The notes: generated by a model from the sequence alone, not told the origin. A stretch of DNA of 23,438 bases from a bacterium (GCA_030685015.1 JAUXWS010000002.1:1-23438), one strand, 5' to 3'. Positions 6,169 through 15,122 are shown, counted from the stretch's first letter. Numbers and translations: made by a program.

Positions 6169-6269
6169 GGCCAGGAGTCGGTCGGACGCCGCGCCCGGGA
6201 TCTTCCATCCATCCCGCGCATCCGCCATCTTCTGCGCGTCGCCAGCCATCAACCCACCGGAAAGGCCCC

Positions 6270-9050
6270 ATGCGCAAGCTCTTCCTCATCGACCTGATGT
6301 CGGTCTTCTTCAAATCGCACATGGCCATGGAGCGGCATCATCTGACCACCGGGGACGGCTTGGTGGTGAGCGGCATCAACGGCGTGATGTTGACCCTGGC
6401 CCGCCTCATCCGCAGCGAGGCGCCCAGCGCGGTGGTGGTCACCACCGACACGCCGGCGCCCACGTTCCGGCACCAGCTCTATCCCGCCTACAAGGCCAAC
6501 CGGCCGCCCATGCCGGCCGAGATGGCCGCCCAGCTCCCCGTCCTCTTCGATCTGCTGGAACTGGCCGGCCTGCCCGCCATGCGGCTGGAGGGCTGGGAGG
6601 CGGACGATCTGCTGGGCACCTGCGCCCAGGAGGCGCGGCGCCAGGGCTGGGAGGTCTTCGTCCTGACCGCGGACAAGGACCTGATGCAGATCGTGCAGCC
6701 GGGCATCTTCCTCTTCACGCCGCAGAAGGGGGGCGAAGTCGACCTGGTGGGCGAGGAGCGCGTGCGCGAGAAGTTCGGGGTCGCACCGGGCCAGGTCGTC
6801 GACGTGCTGGCCCTGATGGGTGACAGCTCCGACAACGTGCCCGGGGTGCCCGGCGTCGGCATCAAGACGGCGGCCGACCTGGTGGGACGTTTCGGCGACC
6901 TGGACGGCGTCTACGCCAACCTGGCGGAGCTGGGCCAGAAGGCCGTGCGCGCCAAGCTGGAGAACAACCGCGACCTGGCCTACCTCTCGAAACGTCTTGT
7001 CACCATCGACTGCCAGGTGCCCTGCGCTTTCGACCCCTTGCGCCTGCCGGCGCCGGCCTGGGGTAGCCAGACCTTCCTCAAGCGGCTGGGGGAACTGGGG
7101 CTGCGCATGGCCATGCAGCACTTCGCGGCGCTGGAGGGAGGCGGCGCCCCGTCCTTCCCCCCGGCGCCGGCCGTCGGCGACACCGACGCGTCGCCGTCCC
7201 CGACGCGCTTGTATCACACGGTCGCCACCCGCGCCGAGGTCGAGGCCTTCGCCACCCGCCTTCTGGCCGAGACGCGGACGGAGCCCTGCGCCTTCGATCT
7301 GGAGACGACGGGCCTGGACGCCCACCAGTGTTCCATCGTCGGTTTCTCCTTCTCCTGGCGGGCCGGGGAGGCGTGGTACCTGCCGGCGCGCCTCAAGGAC
7401 GGTGCGGGAGAGGGTGCCGGCGGTGGATTGTTCGACACGGCGGAGGCGGCGGACGAGCTGGCCTGGGTGCTGGCGCGGCTCCGTCCCTGGTATGAGGCGG
7501 CCGACCACCCCAAGCTGGGCCAGAACGCCAAGTATGACCTCAACGTTCTCGCCCAGCATGGCGTGACGGTGCGCGGCGTGGTCTTCGACACCATGCTGGC
7601 CTCTTACGTCCTGCGGCCGGCCGGCCGGCGCCACGATCTGGATTCGCTCTCACTCCAGCATCTGGGCCTGGCCAAGATTCCCACCAGCGATCTGATCGGC
7701 AGCGGGGCCAAGCAGATCAGCATGGCCGATGTGCCCCTGGAGAAGATCGCCGAGTACGCCTGCGAGGACGCCGATTGCGTGCGGCAGCTGTGGCCCTTGC
7801 TGGAGAAGGAGTTGCGCGAGGCGGGGCTGGACGCGCTCTACCGGCGCATCGATCTGCCCATGCTCGCCGTGCTGGCCCGCATGGAGCAGGCGGGCGTCAA
7901 GATCGACCGCGTCCAATTGCAGGATCTGTCGAAGGAGCTGGCCGAGCGCATGGTCGTCCTCGAAGCGGAGATCCACGCCCTGGCCGGCGAGGCCTTCAAC
8001 CTCAATTCACCGCGCCAGCTGGCGGTCATCCTTTATGAGAAGCTGCGCCTCAAGCCAGGCCGCAAGACGGCCAGCGGCTGGTCCACCGACGTGGACGAAC
8101 TGGAGCGGCTGGCCGCCGAGGACGCCCTGCCGCGCCTCTTGCTTGAGTATCGCCAGCTGGCCAAGCTGAAGGGGACTTACAGCGACGCCCTGCCGCTGAT
8201 GGTCAATCCGCGCACGGGACGCGTCCACACCAACTTCAACCAGACCATTGCCGCCACGGGCCGCTTGAGCAGCACCGATCCCAACCTGCAGAACATTCCC
8301 ATTCGGACCGATTGGGGTCGCCGCATCCGCCGGGCCTTCGTGGCGGATGGCCCGGGCCAGATCCTGATCGACGTCGACTACAGCCAGATCGAACTCCGGC
8401 TGCTGGCCCACATCAGCGGGGATGCCGAGCTGATCGGCGCCTTCCGCGACGGGGCGGACATCCACGCCCGCACGGCGGCGGGCATCTTCCACGTGGCCGA
8501 GTCCGCCGTGGACGCCGACATGCGGCGGCAGGCGAAGGTGGTCAACTTCGGGGTGATCTACGGGATGGGGGCCTTCGCCCTGGCCGGCAACCTGGGCATC
8601 TCGCAAGGCGAGGCCAAACGCTTCATCGAGGACTACTTCACCCTCTACCGCGGCGTGAAGGACTGGTCCAGCCGCTTGATCGAGGAGGCCCGCGAGCGGG
8701 GATACGTCGAGAACATCTTCGGCCGCCGCCGCTACCTGCCCGACTTGAAGAGCGCCAACCGCCAACTGCGCGAGGGCACGGAGCGGATCGCCGTCAACAC
8801 GCCCATCCAGGGCAGCGCCGCCGATTTGATCAAGCTGGCCATGCTGAACATCGATGCCCGCCTGGGCGGCGACCTGCGCGGCCTGCGCATGATTTCGCAG
8901 GTCCACGACGAGCTGCTCTTCGAGGCCCCGCGCGAGGAGGCGCCGCGCTTCATGGCGGAGATCCGCCGCGAGATGGAGTCGGTTGTACCCCTGCAGGTCC
9001 CCCTCGTGGCGGAGCCGGCCATGGGTGCATGCTGGCTGGAGGCGAAGTAG
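6270..9050 (+). CDS. polA: DNA polymerase I
   Basis: 926 residues, full length with all three activities. The N-terminal 5'-3' nuclease domain (about 1-290) has LEGWEADDLLGTCA, LTADKDLMQIV and MGDSSDNVPGVPGVGIKTA. The 3'-5' proofreading domain (about 310-520) keeps its metal ligands: D343 and E345 in FDLETTGLD, the NAKYDLN motif and the YACEDAD motif. The polymerase domain has motif A DVDYSQIELR (D703), motif B with R753/K756 and F760 in NFGVIYGMG, and motif C VHDE (D880). F760 aligns with E. coli F762, so discrimination against dideoxynucleotides is expected. The start at 6270 follows GGAAAGG. It is transcribed after the terminator at 6143-6168 and converges with hsp20. Confidence 0.97.
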   Translation: MRKLFLIDLMSVFFKSHMAMERHHLTTGDGLVVSGINGVMLTLARLIRSEAPSAVVVTTDTPAPTFRHQLYPAYKANRPPMPAEMAAQLPVLFDLLELAGLPAMRLEGWEADDLLGTCAQEARRQGWEVFVLTADKDLMQIVQPGIFLFTPQKGGEVDLVGEERVREKFGVAPGQVVDVLALMGDSSDNVPGVPGVGIKTAADLVGRFGDLDGVYANLAELGQKAVRAKLENNRDLAYLSKRLVTIDCQVPCAFDPLRLPAPAWGSQTFLKRLGELGLRMAMQHFAALEGGGAPSFPPAPAVGDTDASPSPTRLYHTVATRAEVEAFATRLLAETRTEPCAFDLETTGLDAHQCSIVGFSFSWRAGEAWYLPARLKDGAGEGAGGGLFDTAEAADELAWVLARLRPWYEAADHPKLGQNAKYDLNVLAQHGVTVRGVVFDTMLASYVLRPAGRRHDLDSLSLQHLGLAKIPTSDLIGSGAKQISMADVPLEKIAEYACEDADCVRQLWPLLEKELREAGLDALYRRIDLPMLAVLARMEQAGVKIDRVQLQDLSKELAERMVVLEAEIHALAGEAFNLNSPRQLAVILYEKLRLKPGRKTASGWSTDVDELERLAAEDALPRLLLEYRQLAKLKGTYSDALPLMVNPRTGRVHTNFNQTIAATGRLSSTDPNLQNIPIRTDWGRRIRRAFVADGPGQILIDVDYSQIELRLLAHISGDAELIGAFRDGADIHARTAAGIFHVAESAVDADMRRQAKVVNFGVIYGMGAFALAGNLGISQGEAKRFIEDYFTLYRGVKDWSSRLIEEARERGYVENIFGRRRYLPDLKSANRQLREGTERIAVNTPIQGSAADLIKLAMLNIDARLGGDLRGLRMISQVHDELLFEAPREEAPRFMAEIRREMESVVPLQVPLVAEPAMGACWLEAK

Positions 9051-9082
9051 GGCAACCGTCGGGGGCCGGACCGTCCTTGGAG

Positions 9083-9113
9083 TGAAAAAGCCCGCCGACC
9101 CAGGCCGACGGGC
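9083..9113 (-). terminator. Rho-independent terminator for hsp20
   Basis: GCCCGTCG (9113-9106, minus strand) pairs with CGGCGGGC (9097-9090) with one mismatch and an 8-base loop, followed by TTTTT (9089-9085). The T run is on the minus-strand side only, so it serves hsp20; the hairpin may also slow transcription coming out of polA. Confidence 0.7.
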
Positions 9114-9203
9114 CTCCGCCCATGTCCCACGCGTTGCTGAGCGGATCTATTGTCGGAATCTCAGAGCGTCCGGTCCCGTGGAGGGTCCCCCAGGGGAACC
9201 CCC

Positions 9204-9231
9204 GGCGGCCGGCGGGGATCCGCCGGCCGCC
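9204..9231. repeat. Perfect 12-base GC palindrome
   Basis: GGCGGCCGGCGG (9204-9215), loop GGAT, then its exact complement (9220-9231). There is no T tract on either side. It lies between convergent polA and hsp20, so it may act as a transcription barrier or an mRNA 3'-end stabiliser. It was not seen elsewhere in the window. Confidence 0.6.
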
Positions 9232-9256
9232 GCTTCACATCATCACCACACATCAT

Positions 9257-9691
9257 TCAGGAAGAGGAAGAAGCTCCGCTGATCTGGATGTCGACCTTGC
9301 GGGGCAGGGCCTGGTCGGCCTTGGACAGGATGATGCGCAGCACCCCCTTGTCCATGTGGGCGGACACCTTCTCCAGATTGATCTCGTCCGACAGGCGGTA
9401 GCGGCGCTCGAAACTGCCGAAGAGGCGGCTGGAATACTCCACCCGATCTCTCTCGCCCAGGGCCTCACGGTTGTGAACACCCTTGATCACCAACTCGTTG
9501 CCTTCCACGAGGATTTCCACGTCCTCGCGATCCAGGCCCGGCAGATCCAGGTTCAGCTCCCAGTGGTGCTCGCGCTCGATCACCTCGCCACGGATGAGGT
9601 GGCCGATGGAAGGCGTGGCCACGGAGGGCTGCGCGAAGCTGCGGGCAATCTCCCGATGGAGGGAGGCGGGGAGAAGTGTGTTGAAGAACAT
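9257..9691 (-). CDS. Hsp20/alpha-crystallin small heat-shock protein
   Basis: A 144-residue cytoplasmic holding chaperone. The alpha-crystallin domain spans about residues 35-135, with WELNLDLPGLDREDVEILVEGNELVIKG at its start, SRLFGSFERRYRLSDEI in the middle and the closing DKGVLRIILSKAD motif. A short N-terminal arm and a serine-rich tail complete it; the usual IxI tail motif is represented only by a VDIQI-like stretch. AAAGGAG lies eight bases upstream of the ATG. The 240-base region upstream has a sigma70-like promoter and phased TGTCA repeats that may control it. A terminator lies downstream at 9083-9113. Confidence 0.93.
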   Translation of the reverse strand: MFFNTLLPASLHREIARSFAQPSVATPSIGHLIRGEVIEREHHWELNLDLPGLDREDVEILVEGNELVIKGVHNREALGERDRVEYSSRLFGSFERRYRLSDEINLEKVSAHMDKGVLRIILSKADQALPRKVDIQISGASSSS

Positions 9692-9861
9692 GGCGAATCT
9701 CCTTTCTATGCAATTTTTCCTGTTTCGATTGACTCGATGCTCTGTGCATCGGCGAACGCCAAGGGAATAAGCAAGCCCGATGCCAGTTTTGCATCCGCCT
9801 GTTCATCAATAGCTTTCCGCTGAGTCAGGGATGGTCGACGAAGAAATCCGGGGTGGGGATC

Positions 9862-9936
9862 TGTCAGCGCATGCGATTATGGCAGAAAGACTGTCATGAT
9901 GTCAGGTGAACTCGCCATTTGTGTCATGATTTGTCA
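9862..9936. repeat. Phased TGTCA repeats upstream of hsp20
   Basis: TGTCA occurs at 9862, 9892, 9900, 9922 and 9932, all on the plus strand. Three copies (9862, 9892, 9922) are exactly 30 bases apart, about three helical turns. The copies at 9892 and 9922 extend to TGTCATGAT and each is followed by another TGTCAGG. The set surrounds the candidate hsp20 promoter and its last copy overlaps the cutC stop codon. Confidence 0.55.
9876..9905 (-). promoter_or_regulatory. Candidate promoter of hsp20
   Basis: On the minus strand CTGACA (9905-9900) and CATAAT (9881-9876) are 18 bases apart, five of six matches in each box. The leader to the hsp20 start at 9691 would be about 180 bases. The boxes lie within the TGTCA repeat cluster, so a protein binding these repeats could control the promoter. 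Confidence 0.5.
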
Positions 9937-10653
9937 GGAGGCTGCCAGCACAAGCTGCCGCACCCGCGCTTCATCCACCCGGCGCCGGCGCAGGACGCCT
10001 GAGCAGGCGTGCAAAGAATAGCCGCGCCCACCCAGGGCCTGCTGGAGGTCGGGGACCATGCCGGGGTGGAGGCGGCCCGCAACCACCAGTTCCATGCGTC
10101 CGGCGGCGGCGACCAATGCTTGACGCAGGACCGGCATTCCGTCCAGGGCGGAGCCGCCGCTTTCCCAAACGCAGCCGCTGGTCAGCAGACGGTCCATCCC
10201 CAGGTCGATCAGCATTTCCTGGGCTCCCTGCCGATCCTCCACCCCATCGAAGGCGCGATGGCAGGTGACCCGCAGCCCCAGCTCGTGGGCGATGCGCACC
10301 AGGGCTGCCATGACCGGACGATCGAGTTCCTTCCCGCGCAGGGCGCCCAGGGCTACGCCGCCCGCCCCCAGCAGGGCGGCATGGGACATCCGGCGCGCCA
10401 GGCTCTCCACATCGCGCGGACCCAGCCTGAAGTCCGGCCGCGGACGGAGGAGCACCACCAACTCGGGGCCTCCGTGCAGCAGACCCGCCGCCGCTTCCAC
10501 CTGCCAGCGGGCGGGAGTCAGTCCCCCGACGGCCAGGCCCGAGCACAGCTCCACTCGCGCCGCGCCGCCTGCCCGGGCGGCAGCCAGGTTGGCCGGCAGG
10601 ACAGGACGGCTTCCCCCCAGGCAGATCTCCACGGACAGGAGCGGGACCGACAT
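9934..10653 (-). CDS. cutC: CutC-family protein
   Basis: A 239-residue TIM-barrel protein, normal family length. Motifs include SVEICLGG near the start, GGAARVELCSGLAVGGLTP, VLLRPRPDF, VTCHRAFDGVEDRQGAQE, LLTSGCVWESGG and YSLHACSGV. The family has been linked to copper homeostasis, although its biochemical role is disputed. The ATG at 10653 is chosen because it gives the normal CutC N-terminus; no strong ribosome site is visible. The upstream M23 peptidase gene on the same strand ends in a terminator just before it, so cutC is probably transcribed alone or by read-through. Confidence 0.88.
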   Translation of the reverse strand: MSVPLLSVEICLGGSRPVLPANLAAARAGGAARVELCSGLAVGGLTPARWQVEAAAGLLHGGPELVVLLRPRPDFRLGPRDVESLARRMSHAALLGAGGVALGALRGKELDRPVMAALVRIAHELGLRVTCHRAFDGVEDRQGAQEMLIDLGMDRLLTSGCVWESGGSALDGMPVLRQALVAAAGRMELVVAGRLHPGMVPDLQQALGGRGYSLHACSGVLRRRRVDEARVRQLVLAAS

Positions 10654-10667
10654 CAGATAGCCGCCAC

Positions 10668-10693
10668 AAGAAAAGCGCCGCGGAGGGCGGCGC
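10668..10693 (-). terminator. Rho-independent terminator after the M23 peptidase gene
   Basis: On the minus strand GCGCCGC (10693-10687) pairs with GCGGCGC (10681-10675) across a 5-base loop, followed by TTTTCTT. It lies 33 bases after the peptidase stop and immediately before cutC. Confidence 0.75.
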
Positions 10694-10726
10694 CGATTTG
10701 GTGCGGATCTGGTGTGAAGGCCTTCA

Positions 10727-11776
10727 TCAATCCAAGGCCGCCAATTCATGCATGACAAATGGTTCGGGATTCAGCGGGCGCCCTTGCCGATGCACTTCAT
10801 AGTGGAGATGGGCCGACGTGCTGCGGCCGGTGCTGCCCACATCGCCGATGTGGTCGCCGCGACGCACCTGCTGTCCCACCACGACCCGGATGCGCGAGAG
10901 GTGCCCGTAAAGGGTCTGCATGCCGTCCCCATGGTCCAGCCGCACCACCAGGCCGAATCCAGCCTCGCGGCCGCGGTCCTGCACCACGCCGTCGGCCGTG
11001 GCCAGCACCGGCGTGCCAAGGCGGGCCTGGAAATCCATGCCTTCGTGCATGCGCCAGGCCCCGTTGAAGGGATCCTCGCGGAATCCGAAGCGGCTGCTGA
11101 TCTCTCCATCGGCCACCGGCACGATGGAGGGCAGCCGCCGCATGCGGTCCACCTGGAGGAAGACCAGCTCCCGGGCCCGGCTGAGTGACGCCTGGAGCAG
11201 CCGGGTTTCCCGCTCCAGCTGGGCCAGCTCGCTCTTGGCCTGGAAACTGATGCCCGGCATGGTGGACTCGTAGAGGGCCCCCCCCACGCCCATGCGGCGC
11301 ACTTCGTCGGGAATGGGTTCAAGCTTGGCCAGCTGGCGGATCTCACGGTCCATGGAATGGAGGGAGTCCACGGACAATCGCAGGTGTTTCACATTGGCAA
11401 GAGCTTCTTCCAGGCTGCGATGCAACTGGTCGTTCTCACGCAGGACACGCTCAGCGTTGAAGTCCTGCTGGAAACGGATGCCCAGGAGAATCAGGGCGCC
11501 CACCACGGCCAGGCTCAGGACCCGCTGATGCCACGGCGGCGCGGTTGCAACGGCCGGCAGACTGGTGTTGTCAAGCTCTTGATGTGAATCGCGGAATCGG
11601 GGTTCTTCCAAACGAATCCTCACATCTTCGTGTATTGGCGGGGGAGAACGTAAGGAAAATTCACGCGCGGTCAAACCACCTCCATCCGCCGTAACGAGGC
11701 CGCCGCCTGGCGGCCGGTCGGACGTGGTCTCCGCGCACGGCGTTCCTACTTGCGAATCCCGAGGACAACCCGCCAA
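10727..11776 (-). CDS. Membrane-anchored M23 (LytM-type) metallopeptidase
   Basis: 349 residues with a cytoplasmic N-terminal stretch, one membrane segment (about 86-101, VLSLAVVGALILLGI), coiled-coil regions (about 106-150 and 180-212) and a C-terminal M23 domain. Zinc ligands are H244 and D248 in MHEGMDF and H325 in HLHYEV, with catalytic-type H292 in YGHL and H323, so it should cut peptidoglycan cross-links. It faces the periplasm and may function in cell elongation or division. The start is uncertain: ATG at 11776 is given, but a TTG near residue 35, after GGAGG, is also possible. Sequence upstream is atypical and no promoter is clear. Confidence 0.85.
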   Translation of the reverse strand: MAGCPRDSQVGTPCAETTSDRPPGGGLVTADGGGLTAREFSLRSPPPIHEDVRIRLEEPRFRDSHQELDNTSLPAVATAPPWHQRVLSLAVVGALILLGIRFQQDFNAERVLRENDQLHRSLEEALANVKHLRLSVDSLHSMDREIRQLAKLEPIPDEVRRMGVGGALYESTMPGISFQAKSELAQLERETRLLQASLSRARELVFLQVDRMRRLPSIVPVADGEISSRFGFREDPFNGAWRMHEGMDFQARLGTPVLATADGVVQDRGREAGFGLVVRLDHGDGMQTLYGHLSRIRVVVGQQVRRGDHIGDVGSTGRSTSAHLHYEVHRQGRPLNPEPFVMHELAALD

Positions 11777-12223
11777 CGAAGTCCCGCCTTGACCAGGGCT
11801 CCCCGTCTCAAAGTCCCTCTCAGGAATCTGTCGGACTTGACCACTTCGCGGTCCTCATCACCCTTGTCGGCCTGGGCCTTCCACAGCTTCCTTGCACATC
11901 CACCAAGTTGCGCCGCGAAATCTCCGGGAAACCAACCTCGACATGGACGCGAATCCCATCGAAGGCCCAAGCTCGACAGACTCCCTGCCATCTCCGAGAT
12001 TTGGATACACTCGGCAAGCCCATCCAAATCGTAGAGTTCAAGGATTCGCACAAATTCGTAGCAACAAAATGGCCCAAGACTTGTTATGTATATCCACTCG
12101 GCGCGACCCAATTTTCATCGCTTCATTTGGCCAGATGTGCTCATTGCATCTTGGGTGGGTCGATTCTAACTTCAAGGTTTGCGCAAAATCGCTCATCTGA
12201 CGATGAAGGAGCTTTCCATCACC
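11777..12223. other. Unassigned stretch of atypical composition before secD
   Basis: This region is lower in GC than its neighbours. On the minus strand a 121-codon frame opens with TTG at 12111 and ends at 11746, overlapping the peptidase start by 31 bases. Its third codon positions lack the GC bias of the surrounding genes and the protein resembles nothing I recognise. Two other frames are partly open too. It may be a decayed gene, a long leader, or foreign sequence. The secD promoter should lie in its right part but could not be placed. Confidence 0.4.
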
Positions 12224-14107
12224 ATGGAACAGCACAACAACAAGCTACGCTGGATCATTTTCGGCGTCATCCTGGCCCTCGCCCTTTGGAAACTGTATCC
12301 GACCATCCGTTTGTCGATGATCGGGGACGACAGACTGAAGGCCATGGATGCCAATGCCCAGGTCGAGCTTCGGCAAAAGGCCATCAAGCGCGGCCTGGAC
12401 TTGCAGGGCGGCATGCACATGGTCCTCGAAGTGGACCTCGTCGAGTTGGCCAAGGGCTTGGCCCGCACGCCCGATGCCCGCTTCGCGGAGCGCTTGAACC
12501 GGGTGGCGGCGAAGCTGGACGCCAGCACGGATTTCTGGCAGATATTCGAACAGGAGTTTTCCGACGTCCAACTGAGCGAATACTACGGGGAGCGCCGACA
12601 GTCCAACTCCGAGATTCTTGCGATCCTCAAGCAGCAATCCGTCGATGCCATCGACAACTCCCTGGTCATCCTGCGCAACCGCGTGGACGGCTCGGGACTG
12701 CAGGAACCCTCCATCACCAAGCAGGGCCAGCGCCGCATCGTGGTGGAGCTGGCCGGCGTGAGCGATCCCGAGGCGGCCCGCCGCATGATTGGCCGCACGG
12801 CCCTCCTCGAGTTCAAGATGGTGGAGGAGGTCACCCGCACCAACCAGGTCCTGGAGGCGGTCAACGGCGCCGTCAAAGGCGAGCTGCCCGTCCTGCCGGA
12901 CAGCGCCCTGGCCCAGGCCGCACCTGTGGACACGGCTGCGGTGGCGGCCGAAGTCGCCCAGGTCGCGGCGGACGATCCCGACAGCGAGGTCTTCGATCCC
13001 CTGGCTGCGCGCACAGAGCAGGAGTCCGCCACCACCCCCGGCAGCCAGGCCAGCACCTTCTTCGAGCTGCTCACGGTCTTCCCGGGCCGCAACAGCGTGC
13101 TCGTTGCCGAGGCCAACCGCGAACGCGTTCTGGCCGTGCTTGCACAACCCGCCGTGCAGGCCGTCATCCCGCCCGACAAGCAATTCATCCTGGGCAAGCT
13201 GGAGGACCTGGGCGGCCAAAAGTTCTCGGAGTTGTTCCTGGTTCACCGCGAGGCTGAACTGACGGGCAAGGCCCTGGAAAACGCCGGTGTCAACATCAAC
13301 CAGGGCGGCCAGGGCGTCAACGCCGGCGCCGCCATTGTCGAGATGTCCATGACGAGGGACGGCGCCCGCCGCTTCGCCCGCATCACGGGCGACAACGTGG
13401 GCCGGCGCCTGGCCATCGTGCTGGACAACCGCGTCTTCATGGCGCCCAACATCCGCAGCAAGATCCCCAATGGCCGCGCCATCATCGAGGGTCTCGAAAG
13501 CATCGAGGAGGCCAAGGAGCTGGCCAACCTCCTCAAGCACGGCGCCCTGCCCTCCACCGTCAAGTCGGTGGAGGAACGCACCGTGGGTCCCAGCCTGGGC
13601 AGCGAGAGCCTGCGCCAGGGAGCGTTCTCCGCAGCGCTCGCCTTCCTCTTCACCACCCTTTTCATGCTGGTCTACTACAAGAAGTCCGGCATCAATGCCG
13701 TGGCCGCCCTGGTCGCCAACATGATCTTCATGATGGCCGCGCTGGCGGGCTTCCACGCCACCTTGACCCTGCCCGGCATCGCCGGCATCGTGCTCACCAT
13801 CGGCATGGCGGTGGACGCCAACATCCTCATCCTGGAGCGCATCCGGGAGGAGCTGAAGCGCGGACGGACCGTGCGCGCCGCCGTGGACGCGGGTTACTCC
13901 AATGCCCTGTCCGCCATCGTGGACTCCAACGTCACCACCCTGATTGCCGGCGTGGTGCTCTACCAGTTCGGATCGGGACCCATCCGCGGCTTCGCCTTGA
14001 CCCTCATGATCGGCATCGCGGCGAACCTGTACACGGCCATCTTCCTGACCCGTCTGCTCTTCGATCGCTTCACCAATTACGACCGCGCCACGCGGCTGAG
14101 CATCTGA
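12224..14107 (+). CDS. secD: Protein translocase subunit SecD
   Basis: About 627 residues. With SecF it forms the RND-type complex that uses the proton gradient to pull secreted proteins across the inner membrane. Transmembrane helix 1 (about 9-25) is followed by LYPTIR and the conserved GLDLQGGMHMVLEVD. The large periplasmic P1 region includes LRNRVDGSGLQEPSITKQG and a low-complexity Ala/Glu/Asp insert (about 225-290). The C-terminal five helices begin near LPSTVKSVEERTVGPSLG and contain GMAVDANILILERIREELKRG. Start choice is open: ATG at 12224 fits family N-termini with AAGGAG 12 bases upstream; ATG at 12203 or TTG at 12179 are alternatives. No yajC is seen upstream. Confidence 0.95.
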   Translation: MEQHNNKLRWIIFGVILALALWKLYPTIRLSMIGDDRLKAMDANAQVELRQKAIKRGLDLQGGMHMVLEVDLVELAKGLARTPDARFAERLNRVAAKLDASTDFWQIFEQEFSDVQLSEYYGERRQSNSEILAILKQQSVDAIDNSLVILRNRVDGSGLQEPSITKQGQRRIVVELAGVSDPEAARRMIGRTALLEFKMVEEVTRTNQVLEAVNGAVKGELPVLPDSALAQAAPVDTAAVAAEVAQVAADDPDSEVFDPLAARTEQESATTPGSQASTFFELLTVFPGRNSVLVAEANRERVLAVLAQPAVQAVIPPDKQFILGKLEDLGGQKFSELFLVHREAELTGKALENAGVNINQGGQGVNAGAAIVEMSMTRDGARRFARITGDNVGRRLAIVLDNRVFMAPNIRSKIPNGRAIIEGLESIEEAKELANLLKHGALPSTVKSVEERTVGPSLGSESLRQGAFSAALAFLFTTLFMLVYYKKSGINAVAALVANMIFMMAALAGFHATLTLPGIAGIVLTIGMAVDANILILERIREELKRGRTVRAAVDAGYSNALSAIVDSNVTTLIAGVVLYQFGSGPIRGFALTLMIGIAANLYTAIFLTRLLFDRFTNYDRATRLSI

Positions 14108-14116
14108 GGTTGCGCC

Positions 14117-15031
14117 ATGCTTGAGTTCTTCTCGACGCCCAACATCGATTTCGTCGGCAAGCGCAAGATCTGGATCACGATCTCGCTGATCCTGCTGGTG
14201 ATCAGCCTGCTGCTGGCCATCTTCCGCGGCTACAACAAGACGATCGATTTCACCGGCGGTCTGGAGCTGCAATACCGCTTCAACGGCCCCATGACGGAGG
14301 GACAGCTGCGCGGCGCCCTGTCCGCGGGCGGCCTGGAGGCGGAGGTGACCACCCTGCGCTCGGAGGATCTGGCCCACCCCGACTGGATGGTCAAGCTGCA
14401 GACGGCGGATGCGGAAACCGTGCGCTCCCTGGTCGACGCCGCCTTCGCCAGCGCCTTTCCCGGCAACGCCTTCGAGCTGCGTTCCATGCACAACATCGGG
14501 CCGCGGGTGGGCAAGGAGCTGACCCGGGCGGCCATCTGGTCCACCATCTGGGTCTCCATCCTGCTTGTCATCTACGTCAGCGTGCGTTTCGAGTTCATCT
14601 ATTCAGTGGGCGCCATCGTGGCCACGCTGCACGACGTCTTCGTCGTCCTGCTCTTCTTCAGCCTCTTCGGCCTCCAATTCAGCTTGGCCGTGCTGGCCGC
14701 CATCCTCACCCTGGTGGGCTACTCCATCAACGACACGATCGTCGTCTACGACCGCATCCGGGAACAAGTGAAGAAGCAGCGGGGAGCGCCCTACACCAAG
14801 GTGGTCAACGACGCCATCAACCAGACCTTGAGCCGCACCGTGCTGACAGGAGCCACCACCATCATCTCGGTGGTCATCCTCATCTTTTTCGGCGGCCAGA
14901 CCTTGACGACGATGGCGGTGGCCCTGCTCATCGGAGTCCTCACCGGCACCTACTCGTCCGTGTTCATCGCAGCCCCCATCCTGATCGAATGGCATGACCG
15001 GCGCGCCGCCAAGCTGGCCCTGAGCAAATGA
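14117..15031 (+). CDS. secF: Protein translocase subunit SecF
   Basis: 304 residues, normal length. After FSTPNIDFVGKRKIW comes helix 1, then the family motif TIDFTGGLELQYRF, a periplasmic domain to about residue 125, and the five-helix C-terminal domain from GPRVGKELTRAA onward. VGYSINDTIVVYDRIRE holds the conserved acidic residue pair of the proton pathway, and INQTLSRTVLTGATTI is also typical. It starts nine bases after the secD stop, so the two are co-transcribed, and a terminator follows. Confidence 0.96.
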   Translation: MLEFFSTPNIDFVGKRKIWITISLILLVISLLLAIFRGYNKTIDFTGGLELQYRFNGPMTEGQLRGALSAGGLEAEVTTLRSEDLAHPDWMVKLQTADAETVRSLVDAAFASAFPGNAFELRSMHNIGPRVGKELTRAAIWSTIWVSILLVIYVSVRFEFIYSVGAIVATLHDVFVVLLFFSLFGLQFSLAVLAAILTLVGYSINDTIVVYDRIREQVKKQRGAPYTKVVNDAINQTLSRTVLTGATTIISVVILIFFGGQTLTTMAVALLIGVLTGTYSSVFIAAPILIEWHDRRAAKLALSK

Positions 15032-15082
15032 GCGCCCCCCGGACGGCGGCGCGTCCGGGCCCGGGAGATCCGCATCCATCTG

Positions 15083-15112
15083 GGCTCCGGTTGCCGCCGG
15101 AGCCTTTTTCTT
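15083..15112 (+). terminator. Rho-independent terminator between secF and purA
   Basis: GGCTCCGG (15083-15090) pairs with CCGGAGCC (15097-15104) across six bases and is followed by TTTTTCTT. The T tail ends only about ten bases before the purA start, with the purA ribosome site GAGGAAG in between. Confidence 0.85.
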
Positions 15113-15122
15113 CGAGGAAGGC

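Noticed and set aside
9692-9933. CIRCE-type heat-shock operator or ROSE thermometer upstream of hsp20
   Set aside because: No TTAGCACTC-N9-GAGTGCTAA palindrome is present, and no clear Shine-Dalgarno-masking hairpin could be drawn by eye.
12245-14491. A 748-codon minus-strand frame opposite secD and secF
   Set aside because: The reverse strand of strongly GC3-biased genes often stays open. Its composition is rich in His, Gln, Asp and Gly with no family motifs, while secD and secF are unmistakable.
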